A stretch of 64,000 nt of DNA from Shewanella gaetbuli (GTDB lineage: Bacteria; Pseudomonadota; Gammaproteobacteria; Enterobacterales; Shewanellaceae). The notes beneath the pieces were generated by a model. The model searched no databases. It had not been told where the DNA came from and worked only from the letters and a program-made list of their open reading frames with translations. Both the position numbers and the translations under genes were made by a program. Where the stretch lies: assembly GCF_023284065.1 (NCBI RefSeq), contig NZ_JAKIKP010000017.1:1-64000 (forward strand), read 5' to 3'. This document shows positions 1 through 8,267 of this stretch, in pieces. Position 1 is the first letter of the stretch, and every line of letters starts with the position of its first letter.

Positions 1-6
1 TCAATT
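1..6 (-). rRNA. rrs: 16S rRNA, extreme 5' end only (runs off left edge)
   Basis: Read leftward, the first bases of the window end in AATTGA, which matches the start of mature gammaproteobacterial 16S rRNA (AAATTGAAGAGTTTGATC). Only about six bases are inside the window. The call therefore rests mainly on the upstream boxA and rrn-type promoters described separately. The exact mature end cannot be fixed without the neighbouring sequence. Confidence 0.6.
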
Positions 7-201
7 AAAAGTTTTTTCGAACAATGTTCGACTCAATGAATTCTACTGTCATGCGCTAACTCTAGTTAAAGAGTTAACTTGTCAAGTATGAACATTCTAA
101 ATCCGAAGATTTAGCATTGAGATTTAAATTTTTGATGACTTCAAAAGAAGTCATTTCGAATAACTCAATACCTGTGAATGTCCACACAGATTACTTGATA
201 G

Positions 202-214
202 ATTGTTAAAGAGC
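202..214 (-). promoter_or_regulatory. rRNA leader boxA antitermination element
   Basis: The minus strand reads GCTCTTTAACAAT, the canonical gammaproteobacterial rrn boxA bound by NusB-NusE. It lies about 200 bases before the inferred 16S start, the normal leader position. The minus-strand sequence between it and position 1 is non-coding leader RNA, which normally also holds half of the RNase III processing stem. Confidence 0.85.
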
Positions 215-273
215 GTTGATGTTAATTTTTCAAACATCGCCATTTGACGCTTGGTCGTTGGCTTGGGCTGCGT

Positions 274-301
274 ATTTTACGCATTGAGTTGTTGGCGTCA
301 A
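274..301 (-). promoter_or_regulatory. rrn P2-like promoter
   Basis: On the minus strand a TTGACG -35 (296-301) is followed after 16 bases by TAAAAT (274-279). It lies between the stronger P1 promoter and boxA, the usual place for rrn P2. This is a motif match only. Confidence 0.55.
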
Positions 302-418
302 GTGTTTTTTCAAACTTATTTTCGCCGCCAATTTGAATGGTTATTTACTATTCAAACGGCCTGTCTGGCTTACCGCATACACCTTGTGTTTGCTGCTGTG
401 CCGTGTCAGTGGATGCGC

Positions 419-468
419 ATTATAGGCAGATATAATTTTAGTGCAATACCTGATCACGATCTTTTTTT
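419..468 (-). promoter_or_regulatory. rrn P1 promoter with upstream A-tract
   Basis: On the minus strand a TTGCAC -35 (441-446) is followed after 16 bases by a perfect TATAAT -10 (419-424). A GC-rich discriminator GCGCATCC and then CACTGACACGG come next. This closely resembles E. coli rrn P1 promoters, whose GC-rich discriminator is the feature that makes them sensitive to ppGpp and DksA. An A-tract at 462-468 just upstream of the -35 could serve as an UP element. Several GATC-containing motifs follow to about 500; Fis sites would be expected there but I cannot assign them. Confidence 0.85.
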
Positions 469-682
469 CTGACCGACGATCTTTTGTGCTGATCGCTGTT
501 TTATTTCGCTTTCTTCGTCTGTTTTACATACAATACGACATTCAAAACGCTAATTTTTAATATTTAAGCTAATTTTAAGGTCGTTTTTTCTACAGCCTAC
601 TGGTTAATTTGCGTAATATTCATTAACATATAGCGGTTTTTTAACAGTTATTTTTCAATTTATTATTATTAGAGATCATTTT

Positions 683-1132
683 ATGCAGAAATCATTCGTG
701 ATTGTTCTTATTGCCGCACTTGTTGGTGCTTTTATTTTCTTTCAATTTGTTAATGCTGCTGCTTCTGTAGCATTTATTGCTGGAATTGTTACCGCTACAC
801 TTATTTTTACTTTCTTACCTGCTGGCTCTGCCAATGCTTCAAATGAACCTTATGTGGGTCCAACAATGACTTTATATGTAGGTAACTTGCCTTACCGTGT
901 TCATGAAGGTGAAGTTAAAGAGCTATTTGGTGAATATGGTCCCGTTAACTCTGTACGTTTAGTGCGTGACCGTAAGACTGGTCGCCGTAAAGGTTTTGGT
1001 TTTGTTGAGATGTCTGAAGCCGGAGCTCAAAAAGCGATGGGCAAATTAAATGACTACATTTTCCAAGAACGTACCCTAAAAGTAAGAGAAGCTAAATCAC
1101 AGGAATCTGATCCTGCTGAATCTGCTAACTAA
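683..1132 (+). CDS. Membrane-anchored RNA-recognition-motif (RRM) protein
   Basis: The 149-residue protein carries one RNA recognition motif at about residues 62-138, with a clear RNP2 (LYVGNL, 64-69) and RNP1 (KGFGFVEM, 103-110), so it should bind single-stranded RNA. Before it lie two hydrophobic segments, about 4-23 and 26-46, which look like a transmembrane hairpin placing the RRM in the cytoplasm. Small RRM proteins are known in cyanobacteria and some proteobacteria; the membrane anchor is the notable part here. The gene is transcribed away from the rRNA promoters across a 200-base AT-rich gap. The target RNA cannot be deduced. Confidence 0.85.
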   Translation: MQKSFVIVLIAALVGAFIFFQFVNAAASVAFIAGIVTATLIFTFLPAGSANASNEPYVGPTMTLYVGNLPYRVHEGEVKELFGEYGPVNSVRLVRDRKTGRRKGFGFVEMSEAGAQKAMGKLNDYIFQERTLKVREAKSQESDPAESAN

Positions 1133-1152
1133 CAGCACGTTTAATTAAGCAT

Positions 1153-1926
1153 TTAGTCGGTTATGAGTTTCATTGTAGTAAAACCATAATCGACTAAGGC
1201 TTTATTTAGCCCTTCTGCAATCTTCTTTGTAAAACTCACATCCAGTTTACTATTCAAATACTCTTCCTTTGTAATTAATGAGCTAACCCTATTTGCAATT
1301 GCTTCTCCGGAATCTAGTAACTGCACATTCTTGCCTATAATCGAGCTAATATGTTGTGCAATGATAGGGAAATGAGTACAACCGAGCACCAGTACATCAA
1401 TATCCGTCAATGTAATAGGCCGTAATACCTTTTCTAGTTTACCTAGATCAATCTCACCACTGGCAATATATTCTTCAGCCATCAGAACTAGCTCAGATGA
1501 TCCAAATAACTCAACAGTGCAGTCGTTAGCAAAGTTGTTTATTAGCACTTGGGTATAGTCTCTTGCGACGGTTCCTGGTGTAGCTAATAAACCAATATGT
1601 TTGTTTATTGATTTAGCGGCAGCAGGCTTAATTGCAGGAACGACTCCAACAATTGGTACTGATAGTCGCTGTCTAAGCTTTGGCAATACTAATGTGCTGG
1701 CCGTATTACACGCCACAACAATGACAGAGGGCTTGATTACATCAGCTTGTTGCATGATTAACTCGACGCAACCAGTGACTAATTCATGCTCGCTCAAATT
1801 TCCATATGGCATACGAGCATTATCAAATAAGTAGTGATAATGGTTATTAGGTAATTGTTTACGAATTTCTGTAAGGACTGATAAGCCACCTATTCCGGAG
1901 TCGAAAACTAAAATTGGCCCTGTCAA
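1153..1926 (-). CDS. murI: Glutamate racemase MurI
   Basis: The 257-residue protein converts L-glutamate to D-glutamate for peptidoglycan synthesis in the cytoplasm. It has the family's N-terminal DSGIGGLS loop (9-16) and the two catalytic cysteines in ACNTAST (Cys73) and GCTHFP (Cys183). Length is normal for the family. It lies divergently to trmA, separated by about 84 bases that must hold both promoters. Confidence 0.95.
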   Translation of the reverse strand: MTGPILVFDSGIGGLSVLTEIRKQLPNNHYHYLFDNARMPYGNLSEHELVTGCVELIMQQADVIKPSVIVVACNTASTLVLPKLRQRLSVPIVGVVPAIKPAAAKSINKHIGLLATPGTVARDYTQVLINNFANDCTVELFGSSELVLMAEEYIASGEIDLGKLEKVLRPITLTDIDVLVLGCTHFPIIAQHISSIIGKNVQLLDSGEAIANRVSSLITKEEYLNSKLDVSFTKKIAEGLNKALVDYGFTTMKLITD

Positions 1927-2010
1927 AGTGGTCTCCTACTTATATACATTGGATATCTGCGCTATTTGTTATAAAATTTGCGCCCTTTTTTATTGCCTTT
2001 GGTGGAGAAA

Positions 2011-3108
2011 ATGAATTTAGCAGCCATGGACCCAAAAAACTATGATGCACAACTTGAGCAAAAGCGTATTAAGCTTGAGCATGCCTTTGCTGAGTTTACC
2101 CCACCAGCATTAGAAGTATTTAACTCTGATCCAGCGCATTACCGAATGAGAGCGGAATTTAGAATGTGGCATGATGGTGATGACTTATATTACTACATGT
2201 TTGACAAAGAGCTGAATGCAAAAGTACGTTGTGATCAATATTTGCCTGCAGGTGAATTAATAAATCAAATGATGGCTGCATTAATTGTTGAATTAAAGCC
2301 TAACCCCGCTTTACGCCATAAACTGTTCCAAATCGACTTTTTATCAACATTAAGTGGCGAGATTTTAGTGTCACTTCTATATCACCGTCAATTAGACGAT
2401 GAGTGGCAACAACACGCAACTCAATTAAAAGCCAAGTTATCAGCTCAGTTTAATGTCAACTTTATTGGTAGAGCCAGAAAGCAAAAAATTGATTTAGACA
2501 AAGATTTTGTCACTGAAACCCTAACGGTCAATGACAAACAGCTGCATTACAAACAAATTGAAAATAGCTTCACCCAGCCGAATGCTAAAGTATCTGTAAA
2601 AATGTTGGAATGGGCCATTGACGCCACTAAAGACAGCACAGGTGATTTATTAGAACTTTATTGCGGTAATGGCAATTTCTCTATTGCGTTGGCGCAAAAT
2701 TTCAATCGCGTACTAGCGACAGAATTAGCTAAGCCATCGGTTGATGCTGCTCAATATAATATTGAAATCAATAAGGTCAATAACCTGCAAATTATTCGTA
2801 TGTCTGCAGAAGATTTTAGTGATGCGATGGCTAAAAAGCGTACCTATCGTCGATTAGAGGGAATTGATCTTGATAGTTATGACTGTAATACCATTTTTGT
2901 TGACCCTCCTAGAGCGGGCATTGATGATGAAACATTAAAGTTGGTGCAAAAATATGACCGAATTCTGTATATTTCATGTAATCCAAATACCTTGAAAGAC
3001 AATTTAAACGTTTTATCGAGTACCCATAAGATTAGTCGTTTTGCGTTGTTTGATCAGTTCCCTTACACCGACCATATGGAGTCTGGTGTATTATTAGAGC
3101 GCAAGTAA
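2011..3108 (+). CDS. trmA: tRNA (uracil-5-)-methyltransferase TrmA
   Basis: TrmA makes 5-methyluridine at position 54 of the tRNA T-loop using S-adenosylmethionine. The protein has DPPRAG, the nucleophile in ISCNPNTL (Cys323) and the general base in HMESGV (Glu357), matching E. coli Cys324 and Glu358. I place the start at ATG 2011, giving 365 residues. GGTGGAG lies just before it and the product begins MNLAAMDPKNYD as TrmA proteins do; an in-frame TTG at 1978 lacks such support. As in E. coli, trmA neighbours fabR. Confidence 0.95.
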   Translation: MNLAAMDPKNYDAQLEQKRIKLEHAFAEFTPPALEVFNSDPAHYRMRAEFRMWHDGDDLYYYMFDKELNAKVRCDQYLPAGELINQMMAALIVELKPNPALRHKLFQIDFLSTLSGEILVSLLYHRQLDDEWQQHATQLKAKLSAQFNVNFIGRARKQKIDLDKDFVTETLTVNDKQLHYKQIENSFTQPNAKVSVKMLEWAIDATKDSTGDLLELYCGNGNFSIALAQNFNRVLATELAKPSVDAAQYNIEINKVNNLQIIRMSAEDFSDAMAKKRTYRRLEGIDLDSYDCNTIFVDPPRAGIDDETLKLVQKYDRILYISCNPNTLKDNLNVLSSTHKISRFALFDQFPYTDHMESGVLLERK

Positions 3109-3141
3109 CTAAAAGCGGCATAGTCAATGGTCGCTAAAAAC

Positions 3142-3171
3142 AATGGGCAGATATAATATCTGCCCATTTTT
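3142..3171. terminator. Bidirectional terminator between trmA and fabR
   Basis: An 11-bp stem ATGGGCAGATA/TATCTGCCCAT (3143-3153 with 3157-3167) has a T-run after it on the plus strand and an A-run before it. It can end both convergent genes. Confidence 0.85.
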
Positions 3172-3210
3172 ATGCGTAGCGCAAGCATTTAACCTGATTA
3201 ACCAATTCGA

Positions 3211-3834
3211 TTAACTGCCCATTTTCTGTTCCATCTTTTGCTGAAGTGCTTCCGCTCCAGTGGCAACCATTCGTAAATGCAATACTAATTGATCGGCTAA
3301 CTGTTTACGGTCACTACGCTTTAAGTCTAAAGCACTCGCCCCTGCATTAAATACTAAGGTCACTAACGCCTCCGCTTGAGCCCTAGCTAAAACAGGGTGT
3401 CTATTTGCATGCGCTTCAGTGTAATGAGCAAGTTCAGAGATAAAGTGTTCAATCTCTCGCTCTACTGCGGCACGAAATGCAGCAGAGGTTCCTGAACGCT
3501 CATGCAATAAAATACGAAATACGTTAGGGTTCGACTCCATCACTTCCATAAAAGTATCTACCGAGATACGAATAACGCTGCCACCCGCTTCAGCGCGTTG
3601 ACGGCCTTTACGCATCATTTGTCTTAATGTTAGTCCACCTTCGTCAACCATGGTTAAGCCTAGTTCATTCATATCTTTAAAATGACGATAAAATGAGGTT
3701 GGTGCAATACCTGCTTCTCTGGCTACCTCGCGTAAGCTTAAGCTGGAAAAACTACGCTCTGCACTTAATTGATTAAACGCAGCATCTACTAAAGCGCGGC
3801 GAGTCTTTTCTTTTTGTTGTGCTCTTACACCCAT
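3211..3834 (-). CDS. fabR: TetR-family regulator FabR
   Basis: FabR represses unsaturated fatty acid synthesis genes according to the acyl pool. This 207-residue protein begins MGVRAQQKEKTRR and has the helix-turn-helix near 30-52 (LREVAREAGIAPTSFYRHF), almost identical to E. coli FabR. The C-terminal ligand domain follows, with the ERSGTSAAFRAAV segment. It is divergent from a fatty-acid desaturase, and a FabR-like palindrome sits between them, so it probably controls that gene and possibly itself. Confidence 0.93.
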   Translation of the reverse strand: MGVRAQQKEKTRRALVDAAFNQLSAERSFSSLSLREVAREAGIAPTSFYRHFKDMNELGLTMVDEGGLTLRQMMRKGRQRAEAGGSVIRISVDTFMEVMESNPNVFRILLHERSGTSAAFRAAVEREIEHFISELAHYTEAHANRHPVLARAQAEALVTLVFNAGASALDLKRSDRKQLADQLVLHLRMVATGAEALQQKMEQKMGS

Positions 3835-3936
3835 TGATTAACCCGATCAGTCAATATTAATGAACAGATCATACCCCTTTTAATTAAAAAACACAGCCCT
3901 ATTGAACTTGACCAAAATGCTATCACAAGCTAAATT

Positions 3937-3954
3937 AGCTTACACATGTACTCT
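3937..3954. promoter_or_regulatory. FabR operator-like palindrome
   Basis: AGCTTACA-CA-TGTACTCT is an imperfect 8-2-8 palindrome resembling the enteric FabR site (consensus about AGCGTACANNTGTTCGCT). It lies in the divergent region between fabR and the desaturase, 46 bases before the desaturase start. Binding is inferred from motif and context. Confidence 0.65.
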
Positions 3955-4000
3955 GAAACGTTTTTATTTAAACACTTCAAGCTAGTAGGAATTCAGCTAA

Positions 4001-5107
4001 ATGAAAAAACCCCCAATTATTTGGTTAAACACCTTATTGTTTGCCTTAACCTTTATTGGTGCCATTGTTTTAGTACCCTGGCGTGGCATTGTTCACGGAT
4101 TTGATGGGGTTGAATGGCTAGCATTTATTGTTTTAGCTTATGCAAGTGGTTTATCAATTACCGCGGGTTATCACCGTTTATGGTCTCATAAGGCATATAA
4201 AGCACATCCTGTTATGAGAGTTTTATTTGCTCTTGGCGGTGCGCTGGCCTTACAAAATAGTGCATTACATTGGTGTAGTGACCATAGGGTGCATCATAAA
4301 CATGTTGATAATAATGATAAAGATCCATATTCGGCCAAAATGGGCTTTTGGTATAGTCACATAGGCTGGATGTTAAGAGAGTATCAAGCAAGCCGCTATA
4401 GTGATTACACCAATGTTCGTGACTTACAAAATGATCCCATTGTCATGTGGCAACATAAGCATTATTTAGCATTAGTCGTGTTAATGAATATTGGCCTACC
4501 TGCATTTTTAGGTTGGTTAAACGGCGATATTATTTCTATGGTACTCATTGCAGGTTTATTACGCTTGGTTGTTGTGCACCATTGCACCTTCTTCATCAAT
4601 TCATTGGCACATATTTGGGGAAAACAACCGTACACTAATAAGAACACTGCCCGTGATAACGCCTTTTTAGCTTTGTTAACTTACGGAGAGGGTTATCACA
4701 ACTTCCATCATATTTTTGAAAATGATTATCGCAACGGTATTAAATGGTGGGACTATGATCCAACTAAATGGCTAATCAAAGGCATGAGCCTTACCGGACT
4801 CGCTTCGGACTTACGCAAAGTACCTCAAGAACGCATTGAGGCGGCAAAATTACAAATGCAGCTTCTTCGTGTACAAAATAAGGTGGCGCATTTGCCCAAC
4901 TGTGACGAAATTATTGAAAAGTGCCAAGCTGAATATGATGTCATGAAGCAGCATTTGATGGATTATTATCAAGCCAAGAAAAGCTTAATAGAAGCTAAAA
5001 GAAAGCAGCTAGTTGATGCTCATTTAACGGAACAAGTAAAAGAATTACGCTTACGCTTTTTAGAACAACAACGTCAGTGGAAGAGTTTAACCGCAGCTTA
5101 TGCTTAA
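4001..5107 (+). CDS. Membrane fatty-acid (delta-9 type) desaturase
   Basis: The 368-residue integral membrane di-iron enzyme should insert a double bond into an acyl chain, most likely at delta-9 of acyl-CoA or acyl lipid. The three histidine boxes are clear: HRLWSH (58-63), HRVHH (95-99) and HNFHH (233-237), with hydrophobic pairs around 10-50 and 155-190. About 85 residues after 280 form a charged, probably coiled-coil tail rich in Lys, Gln and Glu that the catalytic core does not need. It lies divergent from fabR behind a FabR-like site, suggesting control by membrane fluidity or acyl pools. The precise substrate cannot be read from sequence. Confidence 0.9.
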   Translation: MKKPPIIWLNTLLFALTFIGAIVLVPWRGIVHGFDGVEWLAFIVLAYASGLSITAGYHRLWSHKAYKAHPVMRVLFALGGALALQNSALHWCSDHRVHHKHVDNNDKDPYSAKMGFWYSHIGWMLREYQASRYSDYTNVRDLQNDPIVMWQHKHYLALVVLMNIGLPAFLGWLNGDIISMVLIAGLLRLVVVHHCTFFINSLAHIWGKQPYTNKNTARDNAFLALLTYGEGYHNFHHIFENDYRNGIKWWDYDPTKWLIKGMSLTGLASDLRKVPQERIEAAKLQMQLLRVQNKVAHLPNCDEIIEKCQAEYDVMKQHLMDYYQAKKSLIEAKRKQLVDAHLTEQVKELRLRFLEQQRQWKSLTAAYA

Positions 5108-5150
5108 ACTAAGTTAGCCTCTAAGCGAAGTTAATAGCCTAGTGAACATT

Positions 5151-5182
5151 AAAAAACGCCACGCATTTGCGTGGCGTTTTTT
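5151..5182. terminator. Bidirectional terminator, desaturase / cysQ
   Basis: A perfect 9-bp stem ACGCCACGC/GCGTGGCGT (5156-5164 with 5169-5177) with loop ATTT is flanked by an A-run and a T-run. It separates two convergent genes. Confidence 0.9.
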
Positions 5183-5206
5183 ATATCAAATCTCGTATAA
5201 AGCAGG

Positions 5207-6016
5207 TTATTTACCCAGTAAAACATTCCACGGTAAATTTTCAGTACCAACAACAATAAAGTTCGGGTTTTCTAAGGTATCGCGCTCATTGTAGGTTAAG
5301 GGGTGTAAATCAATATCAATTAATGCACCGCCAGCCTCTTCAACAATAATTTGTGCTGCGCCAGTATCCCATTCCCCTGTGGGTCCTAAACGCACATAGC
5401 AGTCAGCTTGTCCTTCTGCAACTAGACAGCTTTTCAGTGCTGCTCCACCTAATATCACTAATTCACAATCTTTCGAATCTGTGAATAGATTCAATACTTT
5501 TTGTGGGTCTTGGCGGCGACTTACGGCAATACGTAAATGACTTTGCTCACTTTCAGCAAGTTGCGTACTGGTAATACGGGTTTCTTGAATGCCATCGCGT
5601 TTATAAGCGCCTGAACCCGCAATTGCGTAATAACAGACTTCGCTCATTGGTGCATAAACAATTCCCATAATTGGGCGGTTATGCTGAACCAAAGCAATAA
5701 TAACTGAGAAATCACCGCTACCCGCAATAAACTCACCGGTGCCATCTAAAGGATCAACCAACCAATAGGTCGACCACGTTTCTCTTACAGACAGAGGAAT
5801 ATCGGCGTCTTCTTCACTTAGAATAGGAATATCAGGGGTAAGTTTGGCAAGTTTTGCGCAAATGATTTCATGGGCCGCTATATCAGCAGAGGTCACTGGA
5901 GTATTATCAGATTTAATTTCACGCTCAAAATCGCCTTGTTCGTAAATTTTGCGAATGGCGACACCCGCTTCTATGGCGATATTTATGGCTTGTTCGATAA
6001 CGGCATCTGGCTTCAT
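5207..6016 (-). CDS. cysQ: 3'(2'),5'-bisphosphate nucleotidase CysQ
   Basis: CysQ hydrolyses PAP, the by-product of sulfate assimilation, to AMP and phosphate. The 269-residue protein has the lithium-sensitive inositol-phosphatase fold motifs: SEED (67-70), DPLDGT (88-93) binding metals, and WDTGAAQ near 215 with EEAGG after it. Length is normal. Its upstream neighbour is nudE in the same direction, about 90 bases away, so the two may be cotranscribed. Confidence 0.93.
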   Translation of the reverse strand: MKPDAVIEQAINIAIEAGVAIRKIYEQGDFEREIKSDNTPVTSADIAAHEIICAKLAKLTPDIPILSEEDADIPLSVRETWSTYWLVDPLDGTGEFIAGSGDFSVIIALVQHNRPIMGIVYAPMSEVCYYAIAGSGAYKRDGIQETRITSTQLAESEQSHLRIAVSRRQDPQKVLNLFTDSKDCELVILGGAALKSCLVAEGQADCYVRLGPTGEWDTGAAQIIVEEAGGALIDIDLHPLTYNERDTLENPNFIVVGTENLPWNVLLGK

Positions 6017-6108
6017 TACAACTCCAATAACTGGAAATAAGCTTACTTTGTATCTTTATGTCTCAATAACACTTTAATTTATTTTAGCTGAAGAATAAAA
6101 CAAATGAT

Positions 6109-6657
6109 CTATTGTTCTAAAAATTGTATAGCTAAAAATAATGCGCTCACACTTCGAGACTCAGAAAAGTCGACATCAGATAATAATGCTTGCCAATTCT
6201 CTAATGCCCAAGGGATCACTTCAATCGGTTCAGGTTCATCACCTTCAAGCTCACTGGCATAAAGTTGCTCAGCGATAAAGATATCCATTTTACTTGAAAA
6301 GTAACCTGGGGCTAATGATAAGGTTTTAAGGTGTGTGAGTTTGTGACTGGCAAAGCCAATTTCTTCTTGCAGTTCACGATTGGCAGCTTCTACAGCCTCT
6401 TCACCGGGGTCAATTAATCCCTTTGGAAAACCGAGTTCGTAATTGTCGGTTCCTGCGGCATATTCTTTCGCTAATAGAAGCTGCCCATTATGCACAGGTA
6501 CTACCATAACAGCACCACGACTTCCGCCTTTCATTCTTTCATATTGACGTTCAACACCATTAGAAAACCTAAGGTTGACTTGCTCAATTTGAAACAACCG
6601 ACTTTTAGCAACTGTTTCTGTATGCAAGATCTCTGGCTTGCTGTGTCGCTGTGTCAT
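6109..6657 (-). CDS. nudE: ADP compounds hydrolase NudE
   Basis: NudE is a Nudix hydrolase acting on ADP-ribose, NADH and diadenosine polyphosphates. The 182-residue protein has a complete Nudix box from Gly80 to Phe102 (GLIDPGEEAVEAANRELQEEIGF pattern, GX5EX7REUXEEXGU). Placement next to yrfG (divergent) recalls the enteric nudE-yrfG region and supports NudE over other Nudix subfamilies. Confidence 0.9.
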   Translation of the reverse strand: MTQRHSKPEILHTETVAKSRLFQIEQVNLRFSNGVERQYERMKGGSRGAVMVVPVHNGQLLLAKEYAAGTDNYELGFPKGLIDPGEEAVEAANRELQEEIGFASHKLTHLKTLSLAPGYFSSKMDIFIAEQLYASELEGDEPEPIEVIPWALENWQALLSDVDFSESRSVSALFLAIQFLEQ

Positions 6658-6734
6658 TAAAACCTCATGTGACGAATATAAAAGGACAAGTTACAATCTT
6701 ACTACCCTATTTATAATCTACAACCGGAATTTTA

Positions 6735-7403
6735 ATGTTTCCTTGGCATAAGATAGATACCGTCTTATTGGATATGGATGGCACCCTTTTAGACTTACAC
6801 TTTGACAATCATTTTTGGTTGAATCTGGTTCCCCAACAATTAAGTCACCAAAAACAAATTAGCGTTGCAGAAGCGCAACAATTAGTCGAACAAGCTTATA
6901 GTAAGGTCGAAGGAAAACTTGAGTGGTATTGCATTGATTATTGGCAACAACAATTAGGGTTAGATTTGCTCACCCTTCACTATTCGTTAGTTGAGCGCAT
7001 TCAAATGCGCCAAGATAGCATGCCATTTTTACAGGCATTAAAATCACATAATAAACAGCGTATTTTATTGACCAATGCTCACCCTAAAAGCTTAGCATTA
7101 AAGCTAGAGCATACTGAGCTGGGCGCGGGGTTAGACGCGATGTTATCTAGCCATCAACTAGGTTACCCTAAAGAGCACCCGCTATTTTGGCAAAAAGCCA
7201 TTGAGAAATTTAATCTAAATCCTAGCAGGTGTTTATTTATTGATGATAACGAAGTGATCCTCCAAGCTTCAAAGCAAGCAGGAATAGGGTTTCAATTAGG
7301 TATCAACAACCCTGATAGCCAAAAACCACATAAGACTTTCTATGACTTTCCCGCCATTGATGATTATCATCACTTACTCGATGAATTAACCCGCAGCCGG
7401 TGA
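6735..7403 (+). CDS. yrfG: HAD-family GMP/IMP nucleotidase YrfG
   Basis: The 222-residue haloacid-dehalogenase-type phosphatase resembles YrfG, which dephosphorylates GMP and IMP. It has the nucleophile motif DMDGTLLDL (Asp13, Asp15), motif II LLTNAHPK and motif IV FIDDNEV. In enterics yrfG lies immediately before hslR-hslO; here a type II secretion operon separates them. Confidence 0.9.
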   Translation: MFPWHKIDTVLLDMDGTLLDLHFDNHFWLNLVPQQLSHQKQISVAEAQQLVEQAYSKVEGKLEWYCIDYWQQQLGLDLLTLHYSLVERIQMRQDSMPFLQALKSHNKQRILLTNAHPKSLALKLEHTELGAGLDAMLSSHQLGYPKEHPLFWQKAIEKFNLNPSRCLFIDDNEVILQASKQAGIGFQLGINNPDSQKPHKTFYDFPAIDDYHHLLDELTRSR

Positions 7404-7440
7404 GTGAATTAGCGGAACAATAGGCACCGATACAAAGATA

Positions 7441-7467
7441 AAAAAGGAGCGATATTCGCTCCTTTTT
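7441..7467. terminator. Terminator between yrfG and gspN
   Basis: The sequence AAAAAGGAGCGA-TAT-TCGCTCCTTTTTT forms a perfect 12-bp stem with a T-run. It is oriented for yrfG, and the A-run makes it usable for the opposite gsp operon as well. Confidence 0.9.
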
Positions 7468-7511
7468 TACATACCTGGATTTTACATACTCGGACTTTAC
7501 ATACCGGGTAT
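7467..7511 (-). repeat. Three 15-bp tandem copies over the gspN stop codon
   Basis: Three 15-bp units (7497-7511, 7482-7496, 7467-7481) each end in GTATGTAA on the minus strand. The first encodes the C-terminus of GspN with its stop; the next two read SPSM-stop and NPGM-stop in the same frame. They look like in-frame duplications of the last codons, giving three successive in-frame TAA stops. Confidence 0.8.
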
Positions 7512-8258
7512 TTTACCTTGGTAGTTAATGGGGTAATACCCTTGGCTATCTTGCTTACCTAAAAACGATAACGCTTTTTGCAAATCTTGTGGCTGAGTAT
7601 TTACCGGCTTAATTTTTGCGCTCACTTTAACAGTGTTGTTTTCACTTAGCGTTATGGTGCCCTGTAAACCCAATTGATTCGCTTGCTCATCAGTAGTAAG
7701 TACCACCTGACCATCAAGGCAGCTTAATCCTAAGGAAATATCACCCAGTGGGTATTCACCAAACTGGTTTTTTACATGGGTGGCATTTAAAAATAACTTA
7801 CCTTCTAATTGCTCACACCAAGGTTGACCTTGCTCAAGCTGGCTGACCATTAAACTAACATCGCCATTCACTTCTGTTCTAAATGGCAGTCTTGCTCCAC
7901 CAAGAAGAAACTGATTCGGGGCATCAAAGCGTAAATTATCTGCATATAAGCCTGAAAATGAATAGCTGATATAGCCTTTACTATTCACTGGCGTGGCTCG
8001 TGTGCCAATTTGATAATCGACATTTGCTTTACCTAATAATAACCCCCACGGACTCAGTGACCAACTTACATGTTCTAGTTGGCGTTGATCAATTTTGACC
8101 AGTTCCGCTTTGCCTTGCCATAACGTCCCATCTACGCCAGAAATTTGAATATTATTGGGTAATGGTGCAATGCTCACTAGCCAATTTGCAGGTAAATACA
8201 CAATTAAGAAGATCACATACAAAATAATTGCAATACCAATTTTTACAAATAACTTCAC
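7497..8258 (-). CDS. gspN: Type II secretion protein GspN
   Basis: The 253-residue protein has one N-terminal transmembrane helix (about 5-27) followed by a periplasmic domain, as in GspN/PulN. It is the last gene of the gsp operon, nine bases after gspM. GspN is present in only some type II systems and its exact role in the inner-membrane platform is unsettled. The final codons are involved in a triplicated 15-bp repeat. Confidence 0.88.
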   Translation of the reverse strand: MKLFVKIGIAIILYVIFLIVYLPANWLVSIAPLPNNIQISGVDGTLWQGKAELVKIDQRQLEHVSWSLSPWGLLLGKANVDYQIGTRATPVNSKGYISYSFSGLYADNLRFDAPNQFLLGGARLPFRTEVNGDVSLMVSQLEQGQPWCEQLEGKLFLNATHVKNQFGEYPLGDISLGLSCLDGQVVLTTDEQANQLGLQGTITLSENNTVKVSAKIKPVNTQPQDLQKALSFLGKQDSQGYYPINYQGKIPGM

Positions 8259-8267
8259 AAATATTCC

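Noticed and set aside
251..472. 73-codon plus-strand frame in the rRNA promoter region
   Set aside because: It lies wholly over the rrn P1, P2 and leader region read on the other strand, has no ribosome binding site and no recognisable protein features.
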